DNA from: Nemopilema nomurai | Taxonomy: Eukaryota > Cnidaria > Scyphozoa > Rhizostomeae > Rhizostomatidae | Length of the DNA stretch: 64,000 nt | Direction of reading: 5' to 3' | Assembly (NCBI GenBank): GCA_003864495.1 | Contig: ML133428.1 | Span: forward strand, 62,001-126,000 | Part shown: piece by piece, positions 12,601 through 22,900 of the stretch | Numbering within the stretch: the first letter of the stretch is position 1 | Layout of the letters: each line of letters opens with the position of its first letter | Translations under genes and position numbers: made by a program | The notes under the pieces: model-generated | What the model was told of the DNA's origin: nothing | Seen by the model: only the letters and a program-made list of their open reading frames with translations | Database searches by the model: none

Positions 12601-13826
12601 AATTGGTTGATTGATGTCTTCGAAAATGAATGGAATGTTTGCCAACGGAATGGTTATAATTAAGTTCCCTTGCTCAATGATGATAAAAAATGATGGACAT
12701 TTACAAGGGACTTGTTGAAATTGAGTCTTGTTTTGCTATACCAGACCTTTATATTTCTATTTCTATTCTATTTATTTATATTCTATTATATTCTTTCTAT
12801 TACATTTATGTAATTCTATTTTAGCTTCATGCTTCTATTTCTAATAATTATTTTTATCAACTAATTTTAGCTATCATGCCAATAATGATCTGATTTTTTT
12901 CTAAATGCCTATTTTCTTTCATAGTATCGTAAAGACAAAACATATCGAAACTATTCTGAACCTACAAGAATCTATGTCCAATCTATTCGTTATAGTAACA
13001 CGAACACCGCAATGCAAAGAGCCTGGCATACCTTATCGATGGCGTTGACATTCACATTCACTTCCTTTACCAGGAAGTCAACGATCTCCAACTTCTTCCA
13101 GTGTATTGCAAAATGCAGGGGTGTGGTTCCTTCATCATCCGGCCGATTCAAGTCAGATTCGACTCGGTGAAAGAGCTGCACTATTTGAAGGTGCCCGTTC
13201 TTGATTGCCTGCGAAAACAAGACGAAGTTGAAATCACTCTACCTATGTGAAGCAGTAAATAGATGGAGACCTTGGGTCTATCGGAGAGAAAGTTTTCGAT
13301 AGATCGTTGTAGAAACACTCACCATGAAGACTGGAGTCCTTCCCAACCTGTCCAGCAAGATTTTTCCATTGGCATTCAGGATGAGCTGAGCAACTTGAAC
13401 CCTGCCTGCGAGGCAGCCATAATGCAGTGCCGTGCTAGGATGAATTTGAAAAAACTTGCGAATGATTGATCGAAATTTTAGAAAAAAGTCTTGTAAGCTT
13501 AATTTCATGAGGTCAGTAGAAGTAAGATTGACTGCTGCATGTGATAAATGAGAAAAGAAGTTCAACTATTGTCGTAGCTAATGATTAACCGGTTAATTTG
13601 CATTATCTCGCGACTTCGCTTCCAAAAGTCGTTTTCGTTCTGCTTATGAAACTCACCAGCCTTCCCCGTCCTTCTTATCAATATCAGTTCGTCTTTTCTT
13701 CAAAAGACGATTCAATTTCCTCATTTTGTTCTTGTATGCAGCCCGATGTAACCTTGGAAGATCCCAAAGGTTGAGCCCATCTTCATTTGTGCTCGCTGTA
13801 GAGCGGCGAAAAAACTTGAACCACAT
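3695..13826 (-). CDS. Ankyrin-repeat / acidic-repeat / coiled-coil protein (ANKRD26-like architecture)
   Basis: Nine coding exons on the minus strand: 13826-13657, 13434-13323, 13208-13032, 12555-12449, 12231-12097, 11703-11645, 11357-5302, 5075-3967, 3772-3695. All junctions are GT-AG and phase-compatible, and the reading ends at a TAG. Exons 1-5 encode six ankyrin repeats (TALHYGCLAG, TTPLHFAIH, ITPLHQAVRTG, LLLEYGADTEIN, LLKYGADIH). The giant exon encodes an acidic region built on a 46-residue repeat, and the next exon encodes about 330 residues of coiled coil. Ankyrin repeats, then an acidic linker, then a coiled coil is the plan of ANKRD26/POTE-type proteins, which act at membranes and centrioles in vertebrates; orthology is an inference from layout only. 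ATG 13826 (MWFKFFRR) is chosen; an in-frame ATG at 13904 would add 26 residues. The donor at 5302 (GTTGGT) is weak. As assembled, exon 7 is 6056 nt (not the multiple of three its phases require) and contains many frameshifts, so the full frame is not open. Confidence 0.72.
3967..5075 (-). CDS. Coiled-coil exon of the ankyrin/coiled-coil gene
   Basis: This 1109-nt exon runs from a TTGATTTCTTAG acceptor to a GTACGT donor. After about 50 acidic, disordered residues it encodes some 300 residues rich in Glu, Lys and Leu with heptad spacing (for example ITRLLLAENKKLQLHIQTVE and ELEKMKFRIDNF). It then splices in phase 0 to the last exon (3772-3695), which ends in LQADMD and a TAG. Reading through the donor instead would add WWLRPYAIVVFG and stop at 3898, which looks like intron translation. 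The coiled coil suggests oligomerisation or scaffold binding; no specific family could be named from it. Confidence 0.8.
5840..6260 (-). repeat. Older diverged coding repeat, 3-4 copies, in the same acidic exon
   Basis: On the minus strand, downstream of the 46-residue array, the protein repeats a looser unit: PLTVTNDDSVAKSAMAVSC, then a short copy with EVLTAKDD, then RLIVTDDDSVAENAIAISS, then ALTLKHDDSVASNAIAVSC, spaced about 40-50 residues apart. The copies differ at many positions and keep one frame. They appear to be an older expansion of a different unit in the same low-complexity acidic exon. Confidence 0.7.
6617..11004 (-). repeat. Coding 138-bp minisatellite, 32 copies (46-residue acidic repeat)
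   Basis: A block containing GGAGCAACATCATCTTC (plus strand) occurs 32 times. Spacing runs from 128 to 139 bp; 11 of 31 spacings are exactly 138 and two are 135. On the minus strand one unit reads SQSDNIEVQDEII, then EDNIAELCANDG, then ADGESNVEEDDVAP: strongly acidic, with two cysteines. Variants (SNEDN or IIEDN; GAGAAD, GAVAAD or GAEAAD; CATAATT or CACAATT) recur in clusters, as expected for unequal exchange. Eighteen of the 31 spacings are not multiples of three, mostly from losses at TTTGGGAC, CTTCATTGCTG and CAGCTCCAGC. The array sits inside one exon and is flanked on both sides by unique acidic coding sequence. Confidence 0.93.
11358..12096. other. Introns 5 and 6 of the ankyrin/coiled-coil gene
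   Basis: Intronic sequence around the 59-nt exon (11645-11703). A minus-strand open frame of 111 codons (11550-11885) overlaps that exon but reads without a motif outside it. Nothing else is supported. Confidence 0.5.
11645..11703 (-). CDS. 59-nt linking exon of the ankyrin/coiled-coil gene
   Basis: A strong acceptor (TTTTCTTTTAG) and a strong donor (GTATGT) bound exactly 59 nt. The exon before it ends in phase 2 and the giant exon after it needs one preceding nucleotide. This exon supplies both and is open in that frame (IYDILQLYRATFERKIEFI). Without it the ankyrin exons would run into a stop at the giant exon. It is therefore the main evidence that the ankyrin half and the repeat/coiled-coil half are one gene. 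Confidence 0.75.
12725..12900. repeat. AT-rich low-complexity tract (TTCTATT-type)
   Basis: Intron 3 of the ankyrin gene holds an imperfect run of TTCTATTT / TATTCTATT units. It is simple-sequence DNA with no coding potential. Confidence 0.7.
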
Positions 13827-13908
13827 CGCCAGTCCTTCGCCGCAAAGGCACACACGTAAATTGATCAGGTCAGTAAAGTGAAGTTGATTTTTTGAGAAGA
13901 CCATTATT

Positions 13909-13916
13909 TGACGTCA
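13909..13916. promoter_or_regulatory. Palindromic CRE (TGACGTCA) at the 5' end of the ankyrin gene
   Basis: The full 8-bp cyclic-AMP response element palindrome lies just upstream of the inferred first exon. Its position near the presumed start of the minus-strand gene fits a promoter-proximal CREB/ATF site. A chance match cannot be excluded. Confidence 0.4.
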
Positions 13917-14975
13917 CATTAATGGAGACTATTGGCAATCAGAAGGAGCGCGCAAGGGACCTGGACACTAGTGTATCGCCATCAAGCGGCAATTTTGCAA
14001 ATGTAAAATACGTTTTTAGTAGGTTTATAGGTTTTTAATACAGAAACCTCAGTTGGATTTTGTTGGTACTTCTGTTCCCTACATATTGGGCATTATATAC
14101 AGGCTCATTGCGTGAACCTATTACTTTCGTAAGGCCTCTATTACAAGCTTACCTGAGACTTATCATATTGAAAGAGAGGCTTTTACTTGTCTCGCTTGCA
14201 CTTTGCCCCTCTATGTCACTGATTTTTTAGAAAATTATACAACTTGCACACACTTAGATATTTCTAGGCTTTAATGAGTGTTTCCATAGGGGTTCTCTCG
14301 TGTCTCGTAAGTTTGAACATAGTTTCAAGATTTACAAACTTCAAATTATTTGGGCACTAGTTAAGCTTTGATGCCACTTCCAACGTGAGCCGAATTCACT
14401 CATACATCTTGACTTTGAAAAGCAGCCGAGACCCTCGCAAGAGATAATCGCTCATTGTTATCATTACAGTTAGGTGCGGTTAGCCCTACAGTCGTTTTGA
14501 AAGTTCGAAAAACTAATGAACCTGCTTGTTATTTTCCTTAACGTATTGTTAGTCTTATTCCGCAGTGAATTGGAGGAATCATTCTGCGTGCAAGGGGCTC
14601 AGACCAGAGCGGGGAATCTGATTCAATTCAACCCGAGTGAAGATTGTGTGACAATAACACCGATATAAGTCGCTCACCGATGACACAATTAAAGTAGATT
14701 GTAAGACTTAAGTCCAATTGAATGCGTCTGTTTTGAGAGATTCAACAACAATGCTAGAGCATAGCACTGTTGTGGTTAATGGAAATGTATGCACCGTCTG
14801 CTGATGTCGAGTGTTCTGCAAAAATAACATTTAAGTCAACAGCGCTTTGGACGAGTTGGTTGAGTAAATGAGAGTTCGTGAATTCCAACTTGGAAACTGT
14901 CAGTTTAGGAAGGGGCAGTCGAGGGGCTGGCAGCCAAACTGAGGGGGATCGGCCTCTGTCGACCTCCAGTGAGGA
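13917..14975. other. Divergent intergenic region between the ankyrin gene and the clarin-like gene
   Basis: About 1.1 kb separates two genes transcribed away from each other, so both promoters should lie here. No clear TATA box is seen. Open frames are short and unsupported. Confidence 0.5.
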
Positions 14976-16906
14976 ATGAAGTGTCGACACAAAGGCCATT
15001 ACTTCGTTCTCGGCGTCCTGAACCTGGTTGCAGTGGCTCTGCTGTCCGCGTCACTTGGCACAAACAGGTGGACCGAGGGCCACATTGTGAGACACATTGC
15101 AGTCAGCTCACGCAACAAGACGCACGAGGAGAAATTCGACGCTGGTTTCAAATATTTGGGATTGTTCCGTGGCTGTGAGCGAAAGAAGTACGGACATTAT
15201 TTTCAAGAGAGGACCAGATGCTTTAATGGTACGCTTCGCAGTAGCTGAAATAATCGTGCAATAGTCATAGTCTTGCTGAGATAGTGTAGGTTCTTGAGTG
15301 TAGGTTCTTGAGAGAACTTTCTTTAAATGATCAATAATGCTTTCAGCAGGATGCAGAATACTGGCGATGAAGCAAGGACTTAAACTCCAATATTTATTTA
15401 ATATTTGAACACTTGAAAAAGGTTGGTTGGAGATTGGAATTCCAGGGTCATTTTGATTCTGAAGCATATACGCGATAAACTGCGGCCATCTTAATCAATT
15501 CAATCAGCGATTTACTTCGGTTAGCGCTTTTGTTTTTCCCACGCAAGTGTTTCTCATCCTCTACATTAAGACTTCGCGGATGGCCGACATTGCCTCGATC
15601 TGCACTTGTTCGTCATGTATTTTAAGCAAAAGAGATTATTTTTCCAAAATCTCGCCTTACTGATGATGCGGTAATTTCTCTTTAGTTCTAGACGAGGCTG
15701 AGACCATAGCGAGGACGGATTTGATTTACGTCACTCTAGTCGCCATCGGCGTAGCGGAAGTGGTTCTGGTGATGTCGATTTATTTATCATTTTACAACGA
15801 ACTCGTCAGGTCTACGTCGGCATTGCTGCAGTCAAAGTTGCCACTGGTCGTCCATTCTTCAATCGGTGCGTTCTCCCTAGATAGTTCAAATGGGCCTATG
15901 TCAACAGTCCATCTCTTTGAGTATGAATCTAGATTCTGTTATGCATGCTAGAAATTTTCTATACTGCAAGCCTTTAGAATCATAGTGGCTGCCCTTTTCG
16001 GATAATTGCGAATAATTCATGTTCGCAGAATTTTTTTTAAAAACGCTAAATCTAAAGCCTTAAATTTTTTCAAGACTCAGAACAGGTCCTTAAGAAACCC
16101 TTGGCAAAAATTAATTAATGATGTAGTTAATGAGTTCATGATGAAATACTTGCTAATAGATCATCGTTACACTTGTTTGGTTTGTTTGGTTCATGACTTC
16201 ACGATGACTTCACGGGCCCTCAACTGGCATTCGTGACTATTTTGCATCCAGTTTATACACCTTTGATATAATTTGTGGATATATTTTGTGCTATGGGGAA
16301 TTATCAGAATTCCAGGAGCTACATTTTTGTGACCTCAAGCACATGCTGTCTGCTTATGTCAATAGAACTCTTTAGTATTTCAGCAGCACCTTTGAAACTA
16401 AGAATCAGATAAAGGACCATTGTGCTACGGTGAATTTATCCATAAAACTACCAGCTCGTGGAAGATCTGTCTTTACAATGCCAGCCGATATGATTGGTGC
16501 AATATTCTTCTCTGTCGCTCTTATTCTACGTGTTTGTAATCTCCTCTGAATAAGTGAATTGATAAATTTACACTTAAAAACCCAAACTTATCTTGCTTTT
16601 CTTTCAGTTCTTTTAGATGCAACAGCGATCGGTTCCTATCTCTACCTTTACGTGCACTTCTTAAAACACACACTTCTGAGCAAAGTTGATCGAGAGGACG
16701 GCTTCTCAACCAAGGGTCGCAGCAATCTCGCTTACTCGTTCTGGATGCTGATTGCGTCATCAGGCACAAGCGTCCTGAGCTTGGTGATTCTCGTTGGGGA
16801 TTTACTGAAGAGAGGCAGAACCAAAATGTCCTTTGGATCAAACAGAGGCCAAGTGGCAGTAGTGAACTTGAAGCCTCGGGACGCTCCTGTGATGATGATG
16901 TACTGA
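14976..16906 (+). CDS. Clarin-like four-pass membrane protein
   Basis: Three exons, 14976-15228, 15686-15865 and 16608-16906, join G|GT... to AG in phase 1 at both junctions and give 243 residues, close to the usual length of clarins (about 230-240). Transmembrane segment 1 (VLGVLNLVAVALLSASLG) is followed by W of NRWTEGH and an extracellular loop ending in YLGLFRGCE, which matches the GLFRGC loop of clarins. Segment 2 is YVTLVAIGVAEVVLVMSIYL, segment 3 spans the second junction (LLDATAIGSYLYLYVHFL), and segment 4 lies in LAYSFWMLIASSGTSVLSLV. Clarins are tetraspan proteins of sensory hair bundles and synapses; a role in cnidarian mechanosensory cells is only a guess. A claudin/PMP22-type tetraspan is the main alternative. 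An AATAAA lies 62 nt past the stop. Confidence 0.68.
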
Positions 16907-16967
16907 CACCCACCAGAAAAACATTTAAAGAAGATAACGATTATTTCTGGTAGCAAAGAATTTCGAA

Positions 16968-16973
16968 AATAAA
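16968..16973 (+). terminator. Polyadenylation signal AATAAA of the clarin-like gene
   Basis: The canonical hexamer lies 62 nt after the TGA stop at 16904-16906, a normal 3' UTR distance. It is the only AATAAA directly downstream. Confidence 0.6.
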
Positions 16974-18542
16974 TCCCAACTTCCCCCCGACACTAGCCAA
17001 ATGATAACAGTACTTAGCGCGTAACGGCTCTATTTTGCTATTCCCAGTTTCACACTCAATGCGATCATCAGTTGCAACTGCTTTTATATTGTGAGTTTCG
17101 ATTTCCTTTAAACTGGCATTCTCTGTATATGGCCATCTGTTCAATTGGGGAATTGGATCAGAGTAACCCAGTCTCGAAAAAGAACTAAGGGGCAAGATAT
17201 GATTTGGGTTTACATGGTCCACGCCAAGAACTTGAAAGTGGACGGGGGGGGGCATGGCTAATGAATTGAACTTGAATTAAGTAGCTCGAATCTGCTACAT
17301 TTTATGGATATATTGGAACCGTTTTTTCCGCAAAAAGTAGCGTGGGGGCCCTGGCCTATATCACATATTGTTCAGCGTTTGAAACGTGGTGCTTTCGGAA
17401 ATTTTTGTGCTTGTATTACATTTTTCATAATTTTTCTGTTTAAGCCCTAACTAATGTGTGTTCAAGAAGTCTCACGTATCATAGTTTCTCAGTCAATTCA
17501 AAATAATTGAGATGTACATTCTGAACCAATGGTCATCGTTTCTACCTTTCCCTACCGTCTATCAATAGAGTTTTAGCGTCACTACTCCCCTCCGATATTT
17601 TTTCTGAAATTCAATATTCAATGAGAATCGTCGAACTGTCTATTCTGATCGCCCCTGCTATCAACTGCCCTCACCCCCGTCAAATTTCTCATGGGTCTGC
17701 CTCGGCTGCGGTGTCTCGTGCCTGGTGTTTCTTGCCAGGGTTTCAGCTTCGTCCGCGGCTACACGTGATATTAAGCATGCTTATTTCGAGAGGCCAATGA
17801 TGGTGTCTCACGAGGAACAGAGCTTGACAATGTGTTGACCGCAGAAAATACTCTAGGCACAGAATATGGATATGGTTAAAGATCACACCAACCTTTTCTT
17901 GTAACTTCAACTGTATAACGAGCTGTGTCAAGTTGTTCTTAGCTAAAAGGACGACACAAGGGCAACTGCACTCTCACCCTTCTCCTCGACCTCTCCATTC
18001 AAGGATGAACATTTCTAGTTTTCGAATCTCTCCCTGTCTCTCGAAGACTCTTCTGATGCCACGTGGAAAGCATAACATGGAAAGTAGTGCTTTCATGTGT
18101 GAAAGTTTGTGAATTATTTTGAAATGGTTACTTTTGTTTCAAAAAGAGACTGCGAAGGCGCGTTCATGCCGAATGAGAGTCGTGCGGAGGAGGGTTTATT
18201 TGAAAAAATATGGGAGGGCAACGGAAATGAAAGATGAAAAGCGAGGGAAAGATTCTTGCGAAAGCGGGAAGATAGCAAACCATATATTGTTCATTGGCTC
18301 GTAACTTTGTAAACGAACGCACGAGATTGTCTATAGTTGATGGATATGCTTCATAAGTGGCATGACCTATATTTTATCCCTTTTTGCGCCCGCATTTGAG
18401 GGAGATCTTTGGTAATGGAGTTGATATGGCCTATTGTTTACTTTCGGATCGTTATGGATTTAATCTTGCTACAGAACAATTTTGTAGTTTCCGGAGGTTT
18501 ATGACATATTTTCTTGAGAGAAATTTTTTATCACCACTGTAG
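16974..18542. other. Intergenic region and probable 5' UTR/promoter of the RGS12-like gene
   Basis: There is no coding exon that can be supported. An acceptor (ATCACCACTGTAG) ends at 18542, six bases before the RGS12-like ATG, so a non-coding first exon should lie upstream, but its donor could not be chosen with confidence. A relatively GC-rich patch near 17690-17760 is a possible promoter. Confidence 0.4.
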
Positions 18543-18548
18543 TCCGAC

Positions 18549-19991
18549 ATGTATGGCAGTAAAAATGGAGCAAGTTTCATAGATGAACCTATTCACATGC
18601 CCAATATTTTGAAAATTTCTGTCAGAAAAGGAAGAGATGGATATGGATTTGTACTTTCTAACCAAGCACCCTGCGTTGTTAGCAGCATCACGAAAGGGGG
18701 GCCTGCAGACGTCGCTACCCTGAGAGTTGGAGACGAAATTCTTGAAGTCAACAATCAAAATGTTTCAACCTCCTCTCACCAGCAAGTTGTCAGACTCATT
18801 CTGAAAAGAAATTACACTTTGCTTGCGCTAAAAATTCGTCGAGTTTCAGATGCATACACAGAACCAAGCGATATTGTAGACATCCGTGATGAAAAAGAAG
18901 ATTTTCATCAAAGTGTTCTTGAGACTGTTCATAAAGTTGTTGGGGATTTGACGTCAGGGAGTCATTTTGTTGACAGTCATCAGTATAAGGAAAGAAAATC
19001 CAACGGTACGAAACGAAGACCAAAGCCACATCTGCATGAGGTCCTTTTTGAAGACCACATACCTAGGCTGCCAGATGAAGGCTCAACAACTCATGAATAT
19101 TCACATTCAAATGATTTAATTATAGGCAGTGAAAATTTTATGCAAAAGGATTCACCTATTTTAAAGGGAAGTAGCCACAGATATCAAAAGCCAGTTTTTA
19201 GAGTTGTTGTTGGATATTTACGGACAGTTGAGCTTCCTGACTCAAAAAACCTGTCTTTAGCCAGTCAAAATGCTCTTAGTAGTTGTAAGAAAACATTGCA
19301 TGTTTCATCAAAGAAAGTGACAAAGCACTTTTTGATGAGCATCTCAAGAGATGGAGTGAAATTGAGTAACTCACAGACAGGGAACTATGCCACATACCCA
19401 CTAAAACTCATTAGCTACACATGCTCCTGTCCTGAAGATGACAAATTATTTGGCATTGTTACACGAAAGGAGCTGAACTTTGAAAATTTACCCCCTAGCC
19501 CATATGAACCAAGGAACAAGGGAGATGTTTGCGCCTGCCATATTTTCATGCTTGACCCTCTACTTAGCTCTCACTCTGCACACAAAATTTTGGCTAAGGA
19601 ATTTGGGTTTACCTGTCATCAAGGAAGCAAAGACAGATTTTGCGAGGAATTCCCATTGAATTCTTTGAACATTTTAGATGAGATGAATTCATTATTTGAG
19701 GAGATATCCTTTCATGGTACTTCATTTGACTCAACTGGTTCACTTTCTCCAGTTAAGGTGAAGCCCGAAGTCAATGAGGATCTTAATATTTTAGAAGGCC
19801 TTACTCTAAGTGAGGAAGTACCACAGTTGAATAGAAAGTTTGTTGAGCATGGCATTCAGATAAAACATTTTGCAAGGTCTCCATTCAGGCAAAGGAAGCC
19901 GATTACAGAAAATCTGTTTGATGATCCAATGGAAGTAGACGTTGAGAGGTTTGGGAAAAGGCAAGATTCAGAATCAGATTCACTTCTATCT
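18549..19991 (+). CDS. RGS12: RGS12-like first coding exon (PDZ and PTB domains)
   Basis: The exon has 481 codons from ATG 18549 to a GTAAGT donor and ends in phase 0. The PDZ domain begins at ILKISVRKGRDGYGFVLS; GGPADVATLRVGDEILEVN is the typical PDZ core. The PTB domain begins at FRVVVGYLRTVELP and includes HFLMSISRDGVKL and CACHIFMLDP. The frame stays open to 20189 past the donor, but that stretch reads as intron. An acceptor just before the ATG implies an upstream non-coding exon. Confidence 0.9.
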
Positions 19992-22900
19992 GTAAGTACA
20001 TTTTTTTATATGATTCACTTTTATTATCCAAATTGCAATCACCACTGTGACAAAAAAACAATTCAAACCTTTTCTCATTTGATAGAAACAGGGCTTCTGA
20101 TACCTGTGAAGGATATTGTTTTAAATTTGAATAGTAGAAATAAATCCCTCCTTTTGTGGACAGAGCTTTATTCAGTTTTTTATACATAAATATTCAATGA
20201 AGATCGTTTTGGTGCTTTTCAAATATAGAACATAATAGTTCTCGGTTGCTACTCCAAGTTTCATGCTTAATGTAATCATCAGACCTCTATCTAGTAATTT
20301 ATTTATTTATGTTATCTTTTTCATGATTTTATTATGGGTTTTTAGGATAAAATTATGTTTATTGTCAATTATTGAAGGAAAAATCGGCCGTAGAGTTCTA
20401 CATGGTAATTTTTCACAGCAACTTAATCAATAAATTTCAAAATTATGCATGGTGTCATCCCAGTGTTATGGCTTCACAATGAAAAAGTTATTGTTTAATT
20501 CGAAAAGTATCAGATTTTTTGCATGACTTCTTTTCAATGCTTCTTGCATGACTTCTTTTTTGTGTTTGGGGAAAAGCACTTTGCAATTTTAACCAGTCTC
20601 TTGTGAGTATAGAGGTGCTTTAGAGCTTTTTATTGTTTTTCTCATGTAAAGGCCTTGCTAGTCCAATGAGATGTAATTTGATTTACAACTTGTTTTGGTA
20701 TTGTTTTAAAGGATTTGGTCTGATGGTATTTGTGTTTAATGCAATTAAACCTGTCAATCTTTATGCAAATTCAGATTTTGTGGTTTTCACCATAATAGCA
20801 AGCTTCTCTTAAGTAAATTAATCCAGTCATCACTGAGTTCCCATAAACCAGCTTTGAGCAAAGGTTAGCCTGCTTGCAGCCTTTACCTCTTTATCAGGAG
20901 CGTAGAGGCTGCACGCAGGCTAAGTAAAAGTGGAGCGTCAGTTGCTGATTTCAAACAGATAATTCTAAAAATAGCTTTTGTAAGCTTTTACTGTGCGAGT
21001 TAAAAATGTGTTTTTGATGGACCTTTGTTTATTTCATTAAAAGATAAGGTAATTAAAGGTGGTGAATATTTTTATTTAATTTTTGTGTGTCCATTTCAGT
21101 TATAATTACATGTGCTCCTCACTTTTCTTATCAAACAAAATATATATCCTAAATGTATCATATCTTTAAAAAAATAATTTAAAATATGAGAGCTTTTGCA
21201 ATATTTCGGAAAAGACATCTTAAAATGTAAGAATATAAAGCAAAGTTTCAAACCACACAACAGCCAAATCTTTGTTAATGTTGAATTGTGATAAAGATGT
21301 AATTTTTGTTTTTTTATAATGACTCCATAAAAAACGTCTTGACGCAATATCCTTAGGAAATCAACAATCCACCTCACATTGTCAAAATCTTAATTCTCCA
21401 GAATGTTATTATTTTTTGCCTAGCTGTGTGTACTATGGCAAATTAATGACTGACGGTCACATGATTTTGTTTGGTATGATATTGTGTCTTGTGTTCACAA
21501 CACAGCAACTTGGAAGTACCGCATTCTCTTTAGACCAAAGGCGTGTTCAGCCATTTTCATTGCATTTCTGCTTACACTGATTTATCACTCCAAGTTTTAG
21601 CATTTATTTCTTCCCTTTGTGTTTTTTTCCTTTCTATTGTCGCCCTTAAATATACCACAGGTCGATCTTCAGATTCGCACCTTCCTTACTGATTTTGATG
21701 TCAGTTAAGTGTTCAAAGTGTTTGAAAATCTTGAATGCAAAAAATTATGCAAAATTTTCTAACGCAAACGATAAATGAAGCGTTTGTGCCTGCACCTTCT
21801 AATGTGTTAATTTCAACTGTTTTGTATCATGTCAAAATATCTGTTGTCATGTCAGTTAATACGGAAATAGTTAAAAAAGGAATACTTTTTATCCATTTTA
21901 ATATAAATACCAAGCAATCTGAACGATACCAAATTCGAGAAATCAGTTGATTTGGCAGCAAAGGCGATTGGCCGTGCTAATGTATTTGTATGAAATATAA
22001 ACATTTCGAACGGGTAGATGTTAATTTACATTTCGATCGCTGAATTGCGATATTCCATTCATAGCAGTGACAGTGTGTGGTGAATTCCGCTGCGAATTCT
22101 GACGTTATTTATTTCACTTTGTTTACGCAATTCTTGATAAAACAGAGCAAATGCCAATATAAAAACAATCCAACTCATCTACATTGTCGGATTGTCGAGC
22201 GTGGTGGTAGAAGTACGTCTTCATCATGTTGCTCTGCGCAATGCAGTGCTCTGCAGCTCAGAGGTCTGTGCAGTTAGAGCTGTAAAGTGTACTGCCATAT
22301 TTTGGCCTTTACGTCAGGCGGTTGTCAGGAGCGATGTCGCCTGTTTGATAGTGGACTTTGCCAGCTTGCTGCCGGGGCGCAGGATGGGTAACATCGAGGG
22401 TGTACTCGAAGAGGTAAGCACTCCGTTTAAGGTAGCATTTGTCATAGGCAGTAAGATTGGCTCAGTATATCTGCAGACAATCGCAGGAACTTTACCAGCT
22501 ATCTATAAAGTCGTCATATGTTATTGTCCGCTCATGACGTGCTTTGAACAATGTTCTGCTGATACGCTCGAACCTCACACAGCAAAGCACGATCTGTGAT
22601 GTTTTTGTTTTCTGTAGCGTAGTGTAAAGTTTTGTGTTCGGTGATGGCAACAAATGGTTTGAGCAGTCAACAAAACATCTTTTGAGCGCCCTTTTGGGTG
22701 CCAATACGTAATCACAAAACTGTAGTAGGATCTGGTTTAACACGATCTAGCCGAGACTTTGCGGCTGAATATTTGACACAATATTAGAGGGTTGCTATTT
22801 GTCATTTGTCATTAAGTGCAGATGATGTGTTTGGGTACCATCACGCATGCTCTGCATAGACCGGGACGTAACGACAAAGTTTTGCCCGATTATCGCATTA

